A stretch of 46,268 nucleotides of DNA from a virus. Under the pieces are notes generated by a model. It did not search any database. It had not been told where the DNA came from and saw only the letters and a list, made by a program, of their open reading frames with translations. This document shows positions 39,477 to 45,424 of this stretch, in pieces. Every line of letters begins with the position of its first letter. Within the stretch, counting starts at the first letter, position 1. The DNA is taken from IMG/VR virus record IMGVR_UViG_3300042469_000176, positions 1 through 46,268 of that record. The stretch is one strand, 5' to 3'. Position numbers and translations under genes: made by a program.

Positions 39477-39502
39477 GGGGGGCCACAGTGTTGTGACCCC
39501 CC
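39477..39502 (-). ncRNA. GC-clamped leader hairpin D
   Basis: On the minus strand GGGGGG-T-CACA pairs with TGTG-G-CCCCCC around a four-base loop, one mismatch. No T-run follows on the minus strand, so it is not a usual terminator. Like leader elements A and B it is followed by a G-poor A/C linker (ACAACCCAACCC) and a Shine-Dalgarno. It lacks their conserved core. Confidence 0.5.
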
Positions 39503-39508
39503 GTTTTG

Positions 39509-41080
39509 TTAACTGTTGTATACGTATTCGTTTTTGAGTTCTAGCGCGATGTGTGCTTTGTCAACTTTTGATCCGTATACGTGTCCGTCTACTTGCTCGA
39601 AGCCGAGTTTGTAGTTGAACTTTTTGAACACTTCGAAAATTCCTGCGATTGTGTTAATGTTTTTGTAATCGTAGAATTTTGCTCCGCGTTTTGCGCAGGT
39701 TACGATGCCGCGCACGATGGCTGCCCAGATGGTGATTTCTCGCCAATCGAAGTTGCATGCCATTTGACGGAACTCGATGGTGCCTCTGCTTTCGTTTTTG
39801 AGGTGCATCAGGTTCACTGCGTATGCTTTGTCGCCGTATAGTGTTGGCTGGTTTTTGCGCATAGCGTTTCCTAGCATTTCGCTAGTGATTGTTTGCGCAT
39901 ATCCGGTGCCTTCACGTCCTGCAATTTTTGTTAGCACATTTGTTAGTAGTGCATATGTTGCAACGACTTGACATACTTGTGACATGTTTAGGTCTCTAGC
40001 GAATACGTGAATGTGAACGCCTGCAGTGTCGTTGTTTTCGGCTTCTGCAGCTATCAGGTCTTCTGATAGTTTGACTAGGCCTGTGTGTATGCCTCGTGAG
40101 ATTCCGCCTTGTGAACGGAATTCTGCACTGTCACAGCTTGCGCAGTATGATGCTCCACAGTGGTCTGGGCTGTCGTTTTGTGATTCGCAATAGTCACAGT
40201 CACATTCGTGGTATGTGCAGTCATCGCAGTCGCATTCGCATTCATTGGTTGACTCGTATGATCTTAGTGAACCATCTTCGCCTTTCTCAATGCCTGAGCT
40301 TGATGCTACGTCGACACCTTTAGCGTCTGGGACTTCTACTTCGAAGCCCCATGTTCTTGATGTTAGCCAGTTTCCTGGCATCTCGATGTCTTCGAGTTCG
40401 CTACGAATATCTGCATAGCTTGCTTCGTGGTTTTCGCCACGCAGCTTTTTCATGATGTTCCATGCGCCTACGCTTGATTTTACTTCTTCGTTTGCATACT
40501 TGCGAATGTGTGAGAAGTATTCTTCGTAAATGCTGATTGCTTTTACGTAATCTTCTTTAGTGATTACTCGGTCAATTAGAACATCTAGGACGTTAATTGT
40601 TTTGTATACGTTTTCAGCTTCACCTGTGTCAATGTTTGTTCTTGCGAACACAGGGAATGAATGGTCAGTGTTGAGCCTAATCATTTGCTGGTTTACTCCC
40701 CATCCGGTGGTGTCGCGTCCGAATGTGTCATCGAATCTGTTTACTGCTTGGAAGTAAGCTAACCAGACAATGACTTCTGGTCGCTTACCTTCGAGCTGTT
40801 TTAGTCTTTCTTGAGCTTCGTCTGCGTCCATTCGTCGCCAGATTGGGCTTGACATCAGTATTGATACTGCTTTGTTTTTGATGTCGAATGCGGTGCTGCC
40901 TGCTGATTCGCCGTATTCTCCGAGTGCTGTTTCTAGTTGGAGTTTTATTAGGCGTTCTTTGCTGTTGCGCACTTCATATGTTTCAGTTGTTGGTTCTGTT
41001 TTGTAACTGTCATCTGCAAGGATTAGCTTTTTAGCTTCTTGTAACGCTTCGCGTAATCCTTTTAGTGTTTGATTTCCCAT
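39509..41080 (-). CDS. Predicted amidoligase (COOH-NH2 ligase) with Cys-rich insert (523 aa)
   Basis: The C-terminal half has amidoligase-family motifs: WGFEVEVPD (ExE metal/ATP site) near 245, EDGSLRS near 268, DTAGVHIHVF near 350, NLMHLKNESRGTIEFRQ near 430, then a WAAIVRGIV helix. These glutamine-synthetase-like enzymes join carboxylates to amines using ATP. Between the DGS motif and the next helix a 40-residue insert carries a dozen or so cysteines (CECDCDDC, CDCDYC, CASC), probably a zinc or Fe-S knuckle. The first ~230 residues are an all-helical extra domain. Divergently transcribed from a glutamine amidotransferase gene, a recurrent pairing in this superfamily. AAAGGAG precedes the ATG. 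Confidence 0.8.
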   Translation of the reverse strand: MGNQTLKGLREALQEAKKLILADDSYKTEPTTETYEVRNSKERLIKLQLETALGEYGESAGSTAFDIKNKAVSILMSSPIWRRMDADEAQERLKQLEGKRPEVIVWLAYFQAVNRFDDTFGRDTTGWGVNQQMIRLNTDHSFPVFARTNIDTGEAENVYKTINVLDVLIDRVITKEDYVKAISIYEEYFSHIRKYANEEVKSSVGAWNIMKKLRGENHEASYADIRSELEDIEMPGNWLTSRTWGFEVEVPDAKGVDVASSSGIEKGEDGSLRSYESTNECECDCDDCTYHECDCDYCESQNDSPDHCGASYCASCDSAEFRSQGGISRGIHTGLVKLSEDLIAAEAENNDTAGVHIHVFARDLNMSQVCQVVATYALLTNVLTKIAGREGTGYAQTITSEMLGNAMRKNQPTLYGDKAYAVNLMHLKNESRGTIEFRQMACNFDWREITIWAAIVRGIVTCAKRGAKFYDYKNINTIAGIFEVFKKFNYKLGFEQVDGHVYGSKVDKAHIALELKNEYVYNS

Positions 41081-41236
41081 TTTGGTTTTCTGCTCCTTTA
41101 ATTGCAGGTTATGGTGTTTGTGCAGCTGGATGCTGCGATTGTTGGGATGATGACAAATGTCATCATGAATATTACTGATATTAATGTTATGAATGTTGCT
41201 GTTGATTTATTTCGGCCAAATACTCCTAATATGTTT
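41081..41236 (-). other. Untranslated or short-ORF region between leader C and the amidoligase gene
   Basis: No convincing gene. On the minus strand AGGAG (41227-41223) follows leader C but only a ten-codon TTG frame (41219-41187) begins near it. Another frame encodes a membrane-like stretch (ATFITLISVIFMMTFVIIPT) ending at 41098 without a suitable start; one missing base would join the two. The region also contains the 20-bp palindrome at 41147-41166. Confidence 0.4.
41147..41166. promoter_or_regulatory. Perfect 20-bp palindrome, candidate operator
   Basis: ATGATGACA-AA-TGTCATCAT has nine-base arms around two bases, 67-86 bases upstream of the amidoligase ATG. The half site TGACA/TGTCA recurs at 41330-41334 and 41351-41355 further upstream, in inverted orientation. 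Confidence 0.5.
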
Positions 41237-41299
41237 GGGGGGCCGAGCTGTTCTCGACCCCTGCAAGAATACCAAGAGAGAGACAACGGCGAGAGCCCC
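41237..41299 (-). ncRNA. Structured leader element C (5' region of the amidoligase operon)
   Basis: GGGGC (41299-41295) pairs with GCCCC (41243-41239), with a further CATAT/ATATG pairing outside after a small bulge. The core TCTCGCCGTTGTCTCT matches elements A and B, and a hairpin CGAG/CTCG takes the position of their 3' hairpin. The linker AAACATATT and AGGAG follow as in A and B. The start codon served by that AGGAG is unclear. Confidence 0.65.
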
Positions 41300-41440
41300 A
41301 TATGTTTTTTTTCTTTTTATTACATTTTGTGACAGCAGCCGGCATAATAGTGTCATATAGGTGGCGTTTTTTTTGAATTTTTGCCGGGGTTTTTACATCT
41401 ATTTCGTGGAGAACGAACATAAAGCCCCCGATCTTTCGAC
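41300..41440. other. Divergent regulatory gap, no gene seen
   Basis: T-rich on the plus strand, with inverted half sites TGACA and TGTCA (41330-41355), and TTTCGTGGAGA (41403-41413 region), similar to TTTTGTGGAAA found upstream of leaders A and B. On the minus strand TATGTT followed by CTCCACGAAA may be the promoter of the amidoligase operon. No reading frame here looks coding. Confidence 0.4.
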
Positions 41441-41470
41441 TTGACAAACCCCACCGGCATCCACTAAACT
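41441..41470 (+). promoter_or_regulatory. Sigma70-type promoter for the glutamine amidotransferase gene (distal)
   Basis: TTGACA (41441-41446), 18-base spacer, TAAACT (41465-41470). The -35 is perfect and the -10 fits the actinobacterial TAnnnT. It points to the amidotransferase gene with a leader of about 140 bases. Confidence 0.65.
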
Positions 41471-41537
41471 AGACATAACGAAATAGGAAAACCCCCACAA
41501 GGGCAAAAAAAAAGTTGAAAAAGTTTCACCCAAATGC

Positions 41538-41566
41538 TTGCGCCGACGGAGTTTTTCCTGTAAACT
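41538..41566 (+). promoter_or_regulatory. Second sigma70-type promoter (proximal)
   Basis: TTGCGC (41538-41543), 17-base spacer, TAAACT (41561-41566), the same -10 as the distal promoter. It would start transcription around 41573. A small GC hairpin GGCCC-GGAT-GGGCC (41588-41601) follows just before the ATG region. Confidence 0.5.
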
Positions 41567-41618
41567 GTAGTTACAAGTTCTTTTAGTGGCCCGGATGGGC
41601 CGGATTGGTTTTGATATT

Positions 41619-42683
41619 ATGTGTGGAATTTCTGGTTTTAGTTTGTCTTATGGTTCTAAGATTAATGCTCGTAAGTTGGCGCATGCGCTTCTGTGTGAGA
41701 TCGAGTCTCGTGGTTCGCAGGCTTCTGGTGTTGCGTGGCAGTCTGAGCATGCTTCTGGTGTGTTTAAGGATGCTGTTCGTGGTTCTCAGTTGTCGTTACG
41801 TGCGTTGCCTAAGCGGGCTTCGTCTGTGATTTTGCACACTCGTTATGCGACGCATGGTGCTACGTCTGTGTCTGCGAATAATCATCCTGTGTCGTCGCCG
41901 GATGGCAATATTGCTTTGGTGCATAATGGTGTGATTTATAATCATGAGTTGGTGCGTAAGCAGTTTAGTTTTAAGTTGCCGGAGGTGGATACTTCTGTTA
42001 TTCCTGCTATTTTGCAGAAGTTTGGTTCTGAGCGTTTTGATATGTTGGATGGTGATGCGTCTGTTGCGTGGTTGGATGAGTCTGATCGTGGTGTGTTGCG
42101 TGTTGGTCGTGTGTCTCATTCTCCGTTGGTTGTTGCGCAGTTGGTTGATGGTTCGTTTGTGTTTGCGTCGACTGAGCCTTTGTTGCGTGATGCTTTGAAG
42201 CGTGTTGGTTTGAAGCCTGTGTGGGTTGAGGTGGCTCCGGAGTATCGTTTGTATACGGTGCGTTTGGGTCGTATTGATTCTGTTGGTGATTTGCCGGCGA
42301 CTTCTGAGGAGTTTTTTACTCCTATGGATGCGTATTCGTATAAGAAGTATCGTGGTATGACTGCTGGTGGTGTTAAGTCTGCTGGTTATTGGTATGATGA
42401 TGCTGTTTCGGGTGTGATGTCTTATTCTCCTGTTGAGGAGGAGTTGGAGGAGGACTTTGAGCAGTTCTTGTGTCAGTTTGTTGAGTATGATGGTATGTTC
42501 TATGATATGCGTGGTGTCCCGGTGGGTAATGCTTATCAGGTGCGTGAGCAGTTTGAGGATTACCGCTATAACGAGTATTGGGCGACTAGGAAGTATGGGT
42601 ATAATCCGTATTCGTTTACTGAGGGTTCGTTTGATCCTGAGACGTTTGATGGGTCTTATGATGAGTGGGCTGGTTTGAAGTAG
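41619..42683 (+). CDS. Class II glutamine amidotransferase (354 aa)
   Basis: The ATG at 41619 is chosen because it yields MCGISGF with Cys2 as the N-terminal nucleophile of Ntn-type glutaminases; the longer frame from 41586 would bury it. Other family motifs are HTRYATHG at 73-80, NNHP near 88 and VHNGVIYN at 101-108. It should release ammonia from glutamine for a partner ligase. No synthase or sugar isomerase domain follows; residues ~215-354 are Tyr- and acid-rich and unrecognised. The gene is extremely G+T-rich on its coding strand (GGT, GTT, TTG codons). It is divergent from the amidoligase gene, its likely partner. Confidence 0.85.
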   Translation: MCGISGFSLSYGSKINARKLAHALLCEIESRGSQASGVAWQSEHASGVFKDAVRGSQLSLRALPKRASSVILHTRYATHGATSVSANNHPVSSPDGNIALVHNGVIYNHELVRKQFSFKLPEVDTSVIPAILQKFGSERFDMLDGDASVAWLDESDRGVLRVGRVSHSPLVVAQLVDGSFVFASTEPLLRDALKRVGLKPVWVEVAPEYRLYTVRLGRIDSVGDLPATSEEFFTPMDAYSYKKYRGMTAGGVKSAGYWYDDAVSGVMSYSPVEEELEEDFEQFLCQFVEYDGMFYDMRGVPVGNAYQVREQFEDYRYNEYWATRKYGYNPYSFTEGSFDPETFDGSYDEWAGLK

Positions 42684-42700
42684 CAGTCGCTCTCCGTATT

Positions 42701-42744
42701 ATCTATATATATATTATTATTATATATAATATTAAGATATAGAT
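42701..42744. repeat. AT-only palindromic stretch
   Basis: ATCTATAT (42701-42708) and ATATAGAT (42737-42744) are inverted repeats flanking a run made almost only of A and T (TATATATTATTATTATATAT-like). It starts 18 bases after the amidotransferase stop. It may be an unwinding element or a transcription end region. Confidence 0.5.
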
Positions 42745-42756
42745 GGTATTGGTTTT

Positions 42757-42817
42757 CCACCCTGTTTGCTATTGAATATGGTCAGTTCCCATACATATTT
42801 GATGCAAACCGGGGTGG
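42757..42817. repeat. Nested inverted repeat 1
   Basis: CCACCCTGTTTGC (42757-42769) pairs with GCAAACCGGGGTGG (42804-42817) with one bulge and a mismatch; inside, AATATG (42775-42780) pairs with CATATT (42794-42799). The inner arm contains ATTGAATATG, related to the sites at 42932 and 42952. A short hairpin TTGGG-TTT-CCCAA follows at 42819-42831. Confidence 0.6.
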
Positions 42818-42840
42818 GTTGGGTTTCCCAAAAACAAAAA

Positions 42841-42908
42841 CATTACATTTTTTATTGAAAAAAATACTATTTCTGCAGTGTTTCAAAATAGTGTTTCGGG
42901 ATGTAATG
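42841..42908. repeat. Nested inverted repeat 2
   Basis: CATTACAT (42841-42848) is the perfect inverse of ATGTAATG (42901-42908), and inside ACTATTT (42866-42872) is the inverse of AAATAGT (42886-42892). The two-layer design repeats that of the neighbouring element. No coding sequence is present here. Confidence 0.6.
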
Positions 42909-42931
42909 TCCATTTTGATCCCATAGCATTC

Positions 42932-42962
42932 ATTGAATATGTTTTGGGTGGATTGAATATGT
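42932..42962. promoter_or_regulatory. Two direct copies of ATTGAATATGT, 20 bp apart
   Basis: ATTGAATATGT occurs at 42932-42942 and 42952-42962; start-to-start distance is exactly 20 bp, about two helical turns, so a protein could bind both on one face. The second copy abuts AAGGAG of the first gene of the early operon. A third exact copy is at 3216-3226. Confidence 0.6.
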
Positions 42963-42972
42963 AAGGAGTATT

Positions 42973-43197
42973 ATGCGTAAGAGACTTAAAGGTGTAGCCT
43001 TTTTTGACAAGCAAACAGGGATGATGGTTGGTTGGAGTGACCGGCTAGTAGCCCCCGGGCGTGGCCAGCATGGCAGTCTGTTCTATTGGTTAACAAAAAG
43101 CCAGATACAGATGCTATCGTTCGACCAAGCAAAAAGTATGGAAATGACATTTGAGCAAGAGTTCTTGGAAAAGTATTGGAGAGATAGAAATGGATAA
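42973..43197 (+). CDS. First gene of the early operon, hypothetical (74 aa)
   Basis: ATG with AAGGAG upstream, right after the repeated ATTGAATATGT sites. The 74-aa basic protein contains GVAFFDKQTGMMVGWSDRLV and RGQHGSLFYWLTKSQIQML. No family recognised. Its place at the head of the rightward early operon suggests early, strong expression. Confidence 0.68.
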   Translation: MRKRLKGVAFFDKQTGMMVGWSDRLVAPGRGQHGSLFYWLTKSQIQMLSFDQAKSMEMTFEQEFLEKYWRDRNG

Positions 43198-43438
43198 CAA
43201 CAACATTAACGCTATAAAGCACAGCATATATTTCAGCACAGAAGAGTTGATGCTGTTGGAGAAGATCCTTTACCGGCATGCAACAGTTTGCACAATGGTT
43301 GCAGACGCATACATGCGTAAAGGTGACCAGCAAATGATGGTGGCTATGGATAAGAAAACTAGAGACATCGAAGACCTTGCATCACGTGTAGGTTATCCGT
43401 TAGATGCTCAATGGATTGAGGGTAAGAAAAGTGCGTAA
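43190..43438 (+). CDS. Hypothetical protein (82 aa)
   Basis: The ATG at 43190 overlaps the previous stop by eight bases with GGAGAGA upstream; an extension to 43151 is unlikely. The product is 82 aa and helical, with STEELMLLEKILYRHATVC and a Met-rich middle. No domain recognised. Confidence 0.65.
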   Translation: MDNNNINAIKHSIYFSTEELMLLEKILYRHATVCTMVADAYMRKGDQQMMVAMDKKTRDIEDLASRVGYPLDAQWIEGKKSA

Positions 43439-43610
43439 AGTTTTAGTAAGATTCGATGCAAGTTACAGTAATGTGACAATCTTTGTGTCAGTAAGCTTTG
43501 ACGTGTCTAAAGACATGCCGGAGGATGAAATTGTTGCACAAGCACAAATGTTGCTTAGTGCAGAAGAAGCAATACAGCCAGCAATACTAGATGAGGTGAT
43601 CTATTTATGA
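43431..43610 (+). CDS. Hypothetical protein (59 aa)
   Basis: GTG at 43431 behind GAGGGTAAGAA, overlapping the previous gene. The 59-aa product starts with two beta strands (KVLVRFDASYSNVTIFVSVS) and ends in an acidic helix. Overlaps the next ATG by four bases. Unknown. Confidence 0.6.
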   Translation: MRKVLVRFDASYSNVTIFVSVSFDVSKDMPEDEIVAQAQMLLSAEEAIQPAILDEVIYL

Positions 43611-43840
43611 AATATCGAGTAGCAGTAGGACACGTGTTACGTGTCGAACGCACAAACCAAAACAAGTCACTACGTGAAGTGTGTCAAAACAAAATGTCTA
43701 TCGCACATTTGAGCGACGTTGAGAGGGGACGACAAGAAATGTCTAGCGAGTTCCTGAGCCTTGTTTGCGACAGTCTAGGTGTCAAAGTATCCGAGGTGAT
43801 GCTACGCACCGCTGACGTGCTTGTGAGGGCCGATTCATGA
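43607..43840 (+). CDS. ClgR-like XRE-family regulator (77 aa)
   Basis: Residues 8-65 match the XRE helix-turn-helix of actinobacterial ClgR/PopR proteins: GHVLRVERTNQNKSLREV, then AHLSDVERGRQEMSSE and LVCDSLGVKVSEV. ClgR activates clp protease and related stress genes in the host. The phage copy is short and lacks the C-terminal degradation tail of host ClgR. It may copy or block the host regulator, or control the early operon. Start ATG with GAGGTGATC upstream. Confidence 0.85.
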   Translation: MKYRVAVGHVLRVERTNQNKSLREVCQNKMSIAHLSDVERGRQEMSSEFLSLVCDSLGVKVSEVMLRTADVLVRADS

Positions 43841-44064
43841 CCCAAGCAGACCTGCGAGACGACCTGTTTGATGCACTCCTAGATGCTTTAGATGATCTGG
43901 GTATGCGTCGACTTGCAGAATCGCTCGATACCGGCTACACTAGCGACAAGGGCTTAACGATTGCAGTCAAAGACGCTACTACACAACTCGATGTAGCGTT
44001 ACGCAAGATAAGCCGGATAGCGACCCGGATGGGTTACATTGACAAGGAGAAAAATAATGCTTGA
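43837..44064 (+). CDS. Hypothetical protein (75 aa)
   Basis: ATG overlaps the ClgR-like stop (ATGA), GAGGG upstream. The N-terminal 30 residues are acidic and helical (ADLRDDLFDALLDALDDLG), the C-terminus more basic (LRKISRIATRMGYIDKEK). No known family; coupling to the regulator gene suggests a linked role. Confidence 0.65.
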   Translation: MTQADLRDDLFDALLDALDDLGMRRLAESLDTGYTSDKGLTIAVKDATTQLDVALRKISRIATRMGYIDKEKNNA

Positions 44065-44200
44065 CAATTGCACATGTCTTGACCTAGAATGGATTACATG
44101 CGATGGATGCAATTTGCTAGACGAACCTCACTCGTTCTTGATTTGTCAAGAGTGTGGCGAAACAGTGAACAGCATCATCCCAACTAAAGGAGAAAAATAG
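44057..44200 (+). CDS. Small Cys-rich zinc-ribbon-like protein (47 aa)
   Basis: ATG at 44057 behind AAGGAGAAAA. The 47-aa sequence has cysteines at 5, 7, 15, 18, 30 and 33, with CDGC and CQEC as likely zinc knuckles. It ends in KGEK and its TAG overlaps the GTG of the next gene. Function unknown. Confidence 0.65.
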   Translation: MLDNCTCLDLEWITCDGCNLLDEPHSFLICQECGETVNSIIPTKGEK

Positions 44201-44400
44201 TGAACAACAAATACACTGCATCAATATGGATCACTTACGATTTCGAGAACCCATACTTTAGAAACGAGTATGACGAATGGCGTGACGACCATGAAGACAC
44301 CGACGCTATGCGTCGAGAGTTTGTTTGGGATCGTTTCGCACCGGCAGACATCATGTCGGTTGTTGACCCGAATGCTCAAAAGTTTCTCGAGGCTGGATAG
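44200..44400 (+). CDS. Hypothetical protein (66 aa)
   Basis: GTG start behind AAAGGAGAAAAA, overlapping the previous TAG. The product starts with a strand YTASIWITYDF and continues with an acidic, Arg-containing helix (YDEWRDDHEDTDAMRREF). No recognised family. Confidence 0.65.
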   Translation: MNNKYTASIWITYDFENPYFRNEYDEWRDDHEDTDAMRREFVWDRFAPADIMSVVDPNAQKFLEAG

Positions 44401-44401
44401 G

Positions 44402-44566
44402 GTGCCGGACTTGACTGTAAAAGTTTTTGACGACTTCATCAAATGGTCACAGTTGGACCCGGAGAAGCATGCTACACTAATCACCATTCAAGATTGGCGT
44501 GATGAATGGGCTGAGTTTACTTGCGCCTACACTGATTGGCTGGATAGCCAGAAAGGCAATATTTAA
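44402..44566 (+). CDS. Hypothetical protein (54 aa)
   Basis: GTG at 44402 just after the previous stop; GAGGCTGGAT lies upstream. A longer ATG frame (44270) runs over the previous gene and is rejected. The 54-aa product contains VFDDFIKWSQLDPEKHATLI, then WRDEWAEFTCAYTDW. No family recognised. Confidence 0.55.
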   Translation: MPDLTVKVFDDFIKWSQLDPEKHATLITIQDWRDEWAEFTCAYTDWLDSQKGNI

Positions 44567-45055
44567 ATGCAAACATTTCTACCCTACACAGACTTTAAAG
44601 CGTCTGCCCGGGCGTTAGACAACAAGCGTCTCAACAAGCAAATACTAGAATGCTACCAGATCCTCAAGGTGCTATCTAGCGACGACCCTCACGCTGGTTG
44701 GCGTAACCATCCAGCAGTTAAAATGTGGCGTGGCTACGAGCGTGGCTTGTGGGACTATGTGACCGCTATGGTTGCTGAAGGTGAGAAGCGTGGCATCAGG
44801 GTTGAAAAGAACGTCAACAACCTTGTAGCCCTCGCTCAAGCCAACGCAAGCAGGTGGGGTGATGGCCTCCCGGCATGGTTCAACGACACGCCCACAGTTG
44901 CTAAAGTATTAGCAACCCACAAAGCGAACCTGTATCTTAAAGACCCAATCTTTTATTGGTTCTTTGCGGATGCAATCAACGACGACGACAACAAGCCATG
45001 TTGTGAACGTTGCAACTACTTCTGGGTCACACATGTTAAGGAGAACACTAAGTGA
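44567..45055 (+). CDS. MSMEG_6728-like protein, pyrimidine-dimer glycosylase family
   Basis: The N-terminus MQTFLPYTDFKASARALDNK and the following RLNKQILECYQILKVL, GWRNHPAVKMWRGYE are characteristic of the MSMEG_6728 / T4 endonuclease V-like family common in actinobacteria and their phages. In endonuclease V the mature N-terminal residue forms the Schiff base; here that would be Gln2, unlike the Thr of T4, so glycosylase activity is uncertain. A C-terminal CCERCNY motif may bind metal. It may protect or modify DNA. Confidence 0.8.
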   Translation: MQTFLPYTDFKASARALDNKRLNKQILECYQILKVLSSDDPHAGWRNHPAVKMWRGYERGLWDYVTAMVAEGEKRGIRVEKNVNNLVALAQANASRWGDGLPAWFNDTPTVAKVLATHKANLYLKDPIFYWFFADAINDDDNKPCCERCNYFWVTHVKENTK

Positions 45056-45411
45056 GCAGTCTAAAGATCACTAGAACGCCGGGCGTATATTATCAAGGAA
45101 TGTATACCGGCAAAGATGGCAAATCTCTACATATGTCTCGCATGGTGCGAACATATGCTAAAGACGTTGTAAGCGGTGAAGAGTTTTGCATCGACTACAG
45201 TTTTAAAGAACCACATCCAATTCTGTTTGCTAAAAAAGGTGCAATGATTTCTGTTGACGGCATACAGGATGGGACTGTTCGGCTCGGTGGTGGTAGCATT
45301 GCACGTATTATCAAACGTATCAAGGCTACTAATGTCGAGGTAGAAAACAGCGACACAATGTCGCTAACTCATGACTGTTACTGTAGTAACTGTCTGAGAC
45401 ACACACAATAA
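45052..45411 (+). CDS. Hypothetical protein with C-terminal Cys trio (119 aa)
   Basis: GTG overlaps the previous TGA (GTGA), AAGGAGAAC upstream. The 119-aa product is beta-rich (GVYYQGMYTGKDGKSLHMSR, then GTVRLGGGSIARIIKRI) and ends with HDCYCSNCLRH, a possible zinc knuckle. No family recognised. Confidence 0.65.
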   Translation: MSSLKITRTPGVYYQGMYTGKDGKSLHMSRMVRTYAKDVVSGEEFCIDYSFKEPHPILFAKKGAMISVDGIQDGTVRLGGGSIARIIKRIKATNVEVENSDTMSLTHDCYCSNCLRHTQ

Positions 45412-45424
45412 GGAGTTACACAAA

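Noticed and set aside
41586-41618. GTG start giving 11 extra residues on the glutamine amidotransferase
   Set aside because: Class II amidotransferases need Cys as residue 2 after Met removal; the ATG at 41619 provides this.
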